Below, piece after piece: positions 57,581-64,000 of a DNA stretch of 64,000 bases; position 1 is the first letter of the stretch, and every line of letters begins with the position of its first letter. Below the pieces are notes generated by a model. That model ran no database searches, was not told the DNA's origin, and worked only from the letters and a program-made list of their open reading frames with translations. This DNA comes from Clytia hemisphaerica (lineage: Eukaryota > Cnidaria > Hydrozoa > Leptothecata > Clytiidae), in the NCBI GenBank assembly GCA_902728285.1, contig CACVBU010000681.1, positions 2,954,413 to 3,018,412 on the forward strand, in the 5' to 3' direction. A program made the position numbers and the translations under genes.

Positions 57581-57923
57581 AATCTCAGATTGAGTATTTT
57601 GCATGGTAAACGGACATAAAAAAGTGCTTAGTAAAATCTCTGACAAAGCATCTCTTATACAAATTACAGTTTTTTCAATTATACAACTGAATTGATATCA
57701 TGCAAACAAAATCCTTTCCAATCACAAGCTGGTAAAGAGTACATTGTATTACCTTACTTATACCTTGTTTCAAAAGGGGTCTAGTTCTCAAAGGTGAAAG
57801 AAAAAACATTAAACAAAATAAACTATGTCCTCTTATTCAAAATATTATTCAACAAAGCTAAATTTTTAAATCAGTGGCACTTTCTGAACCATTTACAAAA
57901 TTCACGAATTTAAGAAAAATAAA

Positions 57924-58220
57924 TTATTTTTCAAAACTGAATTTTGGAAATTCCTCCATGTTTCCTCCGCCATATCTTCGCTCCAAGTTTTCCATCCCAA
58001 ACTTGTGTTTTGCTTCGATTTCTGTATTGCTATCAAAAAGTTGTCCTTCTTGCAATTTAGAAGCATTCTTCTTATACTCGTTCAATTTTTCCAAAAACAA
58101 TTTTTGGATAGGGTCACTTGTTTGTGAAGCCTTGGCAGCTGCAACCGAACTAACACCAATGTTTCGTCGTAAAATTTTGCTGATGGTTGCCAAACCAGTT
58201 CTTGCTTGAGGTAAAGCCAT
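57924..58220 (-). CDS. ATP5PF: ATP5PF, mitochondrial ATP synthase coupling factor 6
   Basis: 98 residues in one uninterrupted exon. F6 is part of the peripheral stalk that links F1 to Fo in the inner mitochondrial membrane. The first 30 or so residues form a basic, Arg-rich, acid-free import leader (MALPQARTGLATISKILRRN) that ends in LRRNIGVSSVAA, very like the vertebrate leader. The mature part has DPIQKLFLEKLNEYKKNA, a charged helical stretch, and the C-terminal MEEFPKFSFEK matching the MNTFPTFKFE motif of the family. Length is normal (human 108). The start follows an acceptor-like AG by 26 bases. NUP155 follows on the same strand after about 680 bp. No intron in the coding part. Confidence 0.93.
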   Translation of the reverse strand: MALPQARTGLATISKILRRNIGVSSVAAAKASQTSDPIQKLFLEKLNEYKKNASKLQEGQLFDSNTEIEAKHKFGMENLERRYGGGNMEEFPKFSFEK

Positions 58221-58246
58221 TTTTATGTTTATTTAGATTTAGATCA

Positions 58247-61200
58247 CTGAAAAAGACCAAGATTTTGCTACTTTTAAATAGACTGGATAACTGTTAATCA
58301 ACATAATATTTTTGGAATCAATGGTATTCGAAACTACTAAATCTTGATGATAATAGTGGAATTTGAAGAAACCAACCTTCAAATAATTGAAATGAATGAA
58401 AGGACTGACACCAAAACAATGTCAAGAGTAACTTGAACATAATTATTCAATATCTGGCAATTCCACTTGAGAATTATATTATACTATTATGGAGATCCAT
58501 GTTATGATCTCCTTTTTTATACACTAATGACGAAATGAATAGCTTGTTTTGGGCTATGAGTTGAATTTTCCCGTTTCAGCTTTCAAAACACTTATTCCCA
58601 TATTTATCTTTATTAAAAGTTATTATTTCACTGATCATACTTTCTTAGAAAAAACTAGACTTTCTTAAGTTGTTTTAATTTTATATAAATGGGAAGAGCG
58701 CTAAATTTGAATTCCCTAACTATAATGTCTATTAAGGGGACTTTTATTATAGGACTAAAGATTATGTTTACACAGGTTTACACTTGCTATATTCAACTTT
58801 TATTGAATTGTCTTGGGATAAACTTCATCAAGGTAACCCTCATCCTTGTTGTTGCAAAATACACCATATAGAATAGATGGCTGATATTGTTCCTGAAACC
58901 TTGATTTCCTAGTGTGACTAACTGACATTCCTGCAAAACCAGTTAAAAAACAAATATACTAGGGGTCAGTTCAGGGTTAAGGAATCTGTGGGAGGCTAAC
59001 TCGTGACTGTTAAATGTCTTTAAAACATGTTTAAAGCCACTGCATCCTGTTGCAAGTTGGGGACTCCAGACTTTTTTTTTGGGCTTTTGGGTAGTTCTTA
59101 GTGTTTGTATTTTTGTGCTTTCTGTGTTTATGTTTCTGCTTTTAGCTTTTCAAGTTTTATTTATATTGGTTTGTCGGTTCTCTATTTTTTTTCGCAAAAA
59201 ATTCTCATTTCTAGACAGAATGTTTGATTGGTTTGATTGGTTTAATTTATATATTTAGAAAAATTAAAGAAAGTAAAAAAAAACCTGAAATTTAATTTTT
59301 AATTAGTATTTTAAACACTTGCTTTCCTTGAGGTCAGATCTCTGATCTTCACCATATATAGTAATATAGCGGTATTGAATAAGGGTTGCAAAGCAATCCA
59401 GACCCCACCTCAATTCGCAAGTTGCTAGCAAAATAAGAGACACTCTTGAAATATCCCAAAAGAGACAGGGTTGTAAGCCTTATAATACCCCAAACAAACC
59501 ACGGCAACACAGTTCTTGTGGACGTTTACTTGTGGCAAAGAAATTCTCACCAGAAAAATTAATTTTAAATAAGTTCATTCCATGCCAAATGTTACTTTGC
59601 CATGTTTCTATTTGATTGCTTCGGCTGTTTTGAAAACCAAAACAAATGGCCTAAAGTTTATGCCTGGGGTTCCCTTTGTTTGATGGCCTGCATGGTACGC
59701 AAATTTTTGCAGACGACCCTTTTTTTCTGCCAGTTTATATTATGGAGATAATAACTTTCGTTATTTTTCAAATGTTAACTATGCCAGCCGTAGCCAAAAA
59801 TAAAAATCGCTGACAAAACAGTGATGGAATATTAACAGCAAGCAATGAAGAAGGGTTGAATATCTTGAGATTAAGTTTAATTGCCACGTCAACATTTTTT
59901 GAAGATGGGTGGGGATTTGTAAACGAAACCTTCAATTGTGGCAAGTCTGAGTTTGGATGGCTCCTCTTACACTTACTGGCCAAATGCAGCAAAGAAAGTT
60001 GAAAGTCAAATGTCAGTCTAAGCTTAAACTCCTATATCAAGATTACAGGATTTGGAGTGCGGGCTGATTTTACTTTCATTTTCAGTGGTTTCACTTAATT
60101 TCGAGCCAACATCTTAACAACGGGGTGCTTACCCATAGTTACAGGGGTTTAAAATCACAAGTGCAAAAAAAAAACATAGAAAGTTTTCCAGATCCCCTAT
60201 TTCAATTGAACCAATAAAAAATGAAACTTTGCCATGTTTCACTTTTTTGCACCAATTCTTCAAAATGAAAATATTTAAGATTTAAAGTTCTTTTTTTATT
60301 CAATGATTTTGTACAGCACTTTTGATGACAATCTAAGGCGAACCCTAAAAATTTTTGTTTCCGGCCACGGGGACGAAAAAAAAAATACCCGGTGGCGCAA
60401 AAAAATTTTTTTTGCGAAATTTCGATCCCAAAACTTGATTTTTTAAACATCTAGAGTTAAATGATGGTCTTCTTTATTTAAATTTTAGTAACTGACACCA
60501 CTAGGGTTCGGCATAAGAAAATTCAATGTGCCATCGGACGCCTAGCTTTGATTATAGTGTCTGACATCGTTATTCAAATACTTTATTTCACGTTTATATT
60601 TTCACTGTGATTTACAATATCTCTAAGAACTGGACACTCTCTTTCATTTTGATATTATCTCAAATTGCTAAAGTCTCCAACGTGATTACAAGGAACTTTT
60701 TTGAGAAAAACGTAGAGTGAGCGAAAATTTCCCAATTTTAAATCCTCACTTATGATGTTTATTTTTATTTACTCACAAGTGTCAGATTTCCTTATAAAAA
60801 AAATTGTCTTACTGAAAAGTCCACTTTGTGAATGTTTCTATTTATTTATCACAATCAGCATGATTCTTTTATATAACCAGTTGTATTAAAAAAAAAATTC
60901 TAAAATTGAGTTGCAAGTAAGAATTTAAAAAACAATGCAGGGTTTCGTTGAGATAAATAAAATTTCATTCTATAACAATGATCAGATAAAACCTTCATTC
61001 CAGGATTCTCGCGTGCATTTTACAGTAGAATATAATTTTGCATTAACCACCCCCGTCCCAACTTCTCTAGATCAAATTATTACTATTTGTGGTAAAAACT
61101 GATGGAAAACAGGGAATTTCCCACAATCTGCCTTAATTTAAATAAATTAACACCTTTTTTGACCACAAATAGGCCCATACTTTGATCTAGAGAATTGGAC

Positions 61201-61479
61201 TGGTTTAATACACTTTTTGCCATTTTGAAGAGCCTATCCTGTGATATAGGTCTTTTTTATTGAAGACCCCCCCAAAAACATGAATTTCCGGCTTGCAATT
61301 TTCCTGGAAACGCAAAAAATCGACATTTACTCGTTACTTGACGCTAATATCGGCCTTTGATTTTGTAATCTACACATACTCCTCGCGAGTTTCCGTTGTT
61401 TTTTCGAATCTAAAATTTATCACGAAAATCTTTTCTAGCCACTTTTTTCGCTCAGCGAGCGGGACTATATCTTTGATGA
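58247..61479. other. Gene-free interval right of ATP5PF
   Basis: About 3 kb of AT-rich sequence with no exon I can support. A short inverted repeat (TTCTCTAGATCAAA and complement) at about 61060-61196 looks like a small MITE. A pyrimidine/purine-rich patch lies at 60350-60420. Confidence 0.45.
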
Positions 61480-63080
61480 CCGCAAGCCCTATCGTAAAGC
61501 TAGAATCGCTTTGCCTTACTCTCGCTGAGAAAATGATTGGCAGATTGAAGTTTGTCACCCGGCAGGAGTTCGCGGAGCGTTCTCGGCTCGGAAGTTGTTG
61601 GTAGGGGGCGCACTCGTCGGGATTTTTTGCGCGAACGAGGAAGAATTTACAAAAATGAACTTCAAGGCATTAGTACTTTACTTTACTCATCCAAAGTGTT
61701 CATTCTTTTTTTAACTCCCAGGATTATCAGGCCAAGTCCCCCCCCCTGGCTCAGTATCTCTTTCTTTCCCACTCTATTCTGTTTTTTCGACGTCAGGTAA
61801 AACTCGATTTATTCTACGGCCGAAACATTCTCGACCCACAGAAACAAGGCTGTCGCTATTGAGCTGGTTCATCTTTTCAATCGCGGTTTTTTTAGTAAAC
61901 CCAGGGTAAGATTAGGCTACAATCTATCACAACCTGCTTTATTTGAAAATCTACAGGCCGTCTTAAATTTTGAAAAATAAGAAGAAATTGCGATTTTTTA
62001 ACAAGATTGCGGATTTTTTCATTTAAGCACCATACACCATCTGAAAGCTGAGGATTTCAGCTTTCTAGTGGTGAAATTTGTTTTTAGCTATCATTTCCAG
62101 CTCATTAGCGATAAGCTAAAGTTTAACAGTTATCGGGTCGATTTTCAGACCGCACCGGCAAAACTCCCCACACCCCGCCACACGGAAGACTAGATTTCAT
62201 CCGCCATTTTTGGCGCGATTTTGGTGCTTCCAAAAATTATTTCTTGCTGGCGTGGTGTAAGGAGGCGATTCTTTGAAAAGGTGATTTTTTTGTGTTTTGA
62301 AAATGGAATAACTTTGGGAATACTTAACCAATTTTAATAAATGACCCCTCATTTTTCTCACAAAGGTAAGGATTTTCAAATAAAATTAGTTTAGTTTTTT
62401 AAAATTGAGGGGAAAATTTTGTCCTGTCCACCCTATTGTTGGAATGTTTAGGCGGCAATCACAAATATCTTCGTTTCGCGTCACCCGACCGACTCTCGAA
62501 AATTGAGTAGAATTGAGTAGGTGAGTCGGTAAATTTGTCGGACTTTTTCTGTCAATGACGTTTCCTTCGTTCAAAAATGTTATTATTGCCGACTTTTTGC
62601 GATCGATTTCTAGCGCATTCGGGGCATTTTGACTTTGTTTATCATTACAGTGTTCAAAGGTCATAATTTGAAACCACCCGTAATGCGCGGTCGTTTTGGC
62701 TGCTGGTTGGCAGTTTCCTTCAAGAATTTTACACTCCAAAAATGGATGAATAAGGTCGGACGAGAAGAAAAAATTCACTGGGTCCAATTTTAAGAAAACT
62801 CGAACATTTTTACGACCAACCGACCGACCGACTCACTTTTTCGACCCAACGAGGACGCGAAATGAAGATATTTGTGATTGCCGCCTTACAAGCAAGGCTC
62901 TTGATTGACAGAAAATTGTTTGTTTTATTGTCAATGATGACAGTGCGGTTATTAATTTTGTTAGATCTGACAAATTGATGTTTGTAAGTGCACTTTATAG
63001 TTTTGATTCCCGTTGAAGAATCATATTCTGGTTTTCATGTTATTAGATGCTGCTTTAGAGCTTTAGTAGGTCTACACTGT
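61480..63080 (+). repeat. Dispersed repeat, copy 2 (partner 11380-12602)
   Basis: See copy 1. The last 120 bases (62959-63078) are almost identical to 12487-12602. Copy 2 is longer because it contains the Harbinger-like insertion at 62451-62885 and extra sequence near 61600-62200. Confidence 0.7.
62451..62885. mobile_element. PIF/Harbinger-like MITE, 435 bp, TTA duplication
   Basis: Ends GGCGGCAATCACAAATATCT and complement (about 32 bp with one or two changes), then repeated ACCGACTC blocks. TTA on both sides (62448-62450 and 62886-62888). The 133-residue frame across it (62386-62787, minus) shows no transposase similarity. Confidence 0.8.
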
Positions 63081-63270
63081 CGTATATCATCCAGATTTTC
63101 TGACTACACAATTCCCAATATCCCCTCCTGGCTTAAGCCACCTGAGATAGAGTGAGTGTAAAAATAAGCTACAGTCCTATTACACGACAATAGTATAAGG
63201 ATTAGGCTAAAATTAATTCGGAAAAGATAAAAGAATTCTCTAGAAAGCAAAAAGTCAAGCCAAAACTTAC

Positions 63271-63299
63271 AACCATGCTCTCGCATTTTCGACCGCCAT
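63271..63299 (-). CDS. Possible first coding exon of an unknown gene
   Basis: On the minus strand an ATG in good context (CAAAATGGCGG) opens nine codons (MAVENARAW) and meets a strong donor GTAAGTTT. The AAAATGGCGG word is also a YY1-like element typical of animal promoters, and upstream sequence (63300-63700) is richer in CpG. I found no second exon between here and ATP5PF, so this stays a candidate. Confidence 0.3.
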
Positions 63300-63427
63300 T
63301 TTGATTTTTGCGATGTACGAAAGTGAGTAACCGGCTTTTATCCTGTCCGAATAGTCTTAAAATCATCCGGGAAGACTAAAAAACAACTAAGAGCCGAAAA
63401 GACGTACCGTGAGTATCACAGCGCGAA

Positions 63428-63690
63428 TAAATAGCGAGATTATGTATCTGGAATTCTCTACGGCTACGGCTAAAGTGGCGAGGGAAATAGCGAGTAAGGC
63501 AAGTAATGGCGGGTGAGAGCAAGTTCGATATTTGACGTACGGCATTATGTCGACTTTGCTTATACGGTGTTTTGGTGTTTTTCCCGTACAGAGCAAAGTA
63601 GACAACGACATGTCGCCTTTGTTGACGACCCGTACAAGCAGCCCCGCAACCGTAGCCGTAGAATATCTCCGATACATAATCTCGCTAATT
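63428..63690. mobile_element. Inverted-repeat element with AGCGAGATTATGTATC ends
   Basis: Arm about 63437-63475 (AGCGAGATTATGTATCTGGA... CTACGGCTACGG) pairs with about 63643-63690; inner GTACGGC...GCAAAGT blocks also pair. CpG-rich and non-coding; frames at 63387-63764 are shadows. Confidence 0.6.
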
Positions 63691-63843
63691 CGAGCTGTGA
63701 AGACAAAGTTTTTTTTTAATACAAGATCTTGTAGAAAAACGCTCGCAAAGTAGATATATTTCACATTTTGGATTCGTTTGGCTTAGAGGAGGTTGCGGAT
63801 CATGTCTGATTTGCTTTTTCAGAAAAATTGTGAGAAATGAAAG

Positions 63844-64000
63844 NNNNNNNNNNNNNNNNNNNNNNNNNNNNNNNNNNNNNNNNNNNNNNNNNNNNNNNNN
63901 NNNNNNNNNNNNNNNNNNNNNNNNNNNNNNNNNNNNNNNNNNNNNNNNNNNNNNNNNNNNNNNNNNNNNNNNNNNNNNNNNNNNNNNNNNNNNNNNNNNN
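63844..64000. other. Assembly gap (Ns)
   Basis: Unbroken N from 63844 to the end of the window. Confidence 1.

Noticed and set aside
62386..62787. 133-residue minus-strand frame
   Set aside because: Spans the Harbinger-like MITE and its edge; no DDE or Myb-like motif.

Overview
The window is nuclear DNA from an intron-rich, AT-rich animal genome crowded with transposable elements. The proteins are metazoan housekeeping proteins. The mix of a BEL/Pao LTR element, a Penelope-like element, LINE pieces and many small TIR elements (pogo-, hAT-, Harbinger-like) suggests a non-vertebrate animal such as a tunicate or cnidarian. The sequence alone does not fix the phylum.

Four host genes were rebuilt exon by exon from splice sites, reading phase and family similarity. 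All lie on the minus strand. From right to left they are: ATP5PF (ATP synthase coupling factor 6, one coding exon, 57924-58220); NUP155 (inner-ring nucleoporin, 36 coding exons, 29769-57246, about 1348 aa, complete); OGFOD1 (prolyl 3-hydroxylase of the Tpa1/Ofd1 family, 14 coding exons, 14731-28855, about 501 aa, complete); and the 5' end of DBT (E2 of branched-chain keto acid dehydrogenase) running off the left edge at 238-825. A possible first exon of a fifth minus-strand gene is at 63271-63299. A run of Ns (assembly gap) fills 63844 to the end.

Region by region: 1-830 DBT 5' end; 1.1-4.8 kb inverted-repeat elements, including one packed with a GAGGTTAAC motif; 4962-11150 a BEL/Pao element with identical LTRs and a 5-bp target duplication but no integrase; 11.15-14.7 kb gene-free repeats; 14.7-28.9 kb OGFOD1, whose introns hold a 76-bp satellite inside a pogo-like element, a Penelope-like element nested in a long-TIR element, and a LINE derivative; 29.8-57.2 kb NUP155, with many MITEs, an intact LINE ORF1 in one intron, and tandem duplications; 57.9-58.2 kb ATP5PF; 58.2-63.8 kb mostly gene-free, with a Harbinger-like MITE and a second copy of the repeat seen at 11.4-12.6 kb.

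The genes share no pathway beyond general housekeeping: DBT and ATP5PF are mitochondrial, OGFOD1 modifies ribosomal protein uS12, and NUP155 builds the nuclear pore. Most of the novelty is in mobile DNA: several MITEs sit within 3-16 bp of splice donors, and one has a target duplication that supplies part of the donor itself. The genes also share 3' splice acceptor-like sites just upstream of their start codons, which may reflect spliced-leader trans-splicing or short non-coding first exons.
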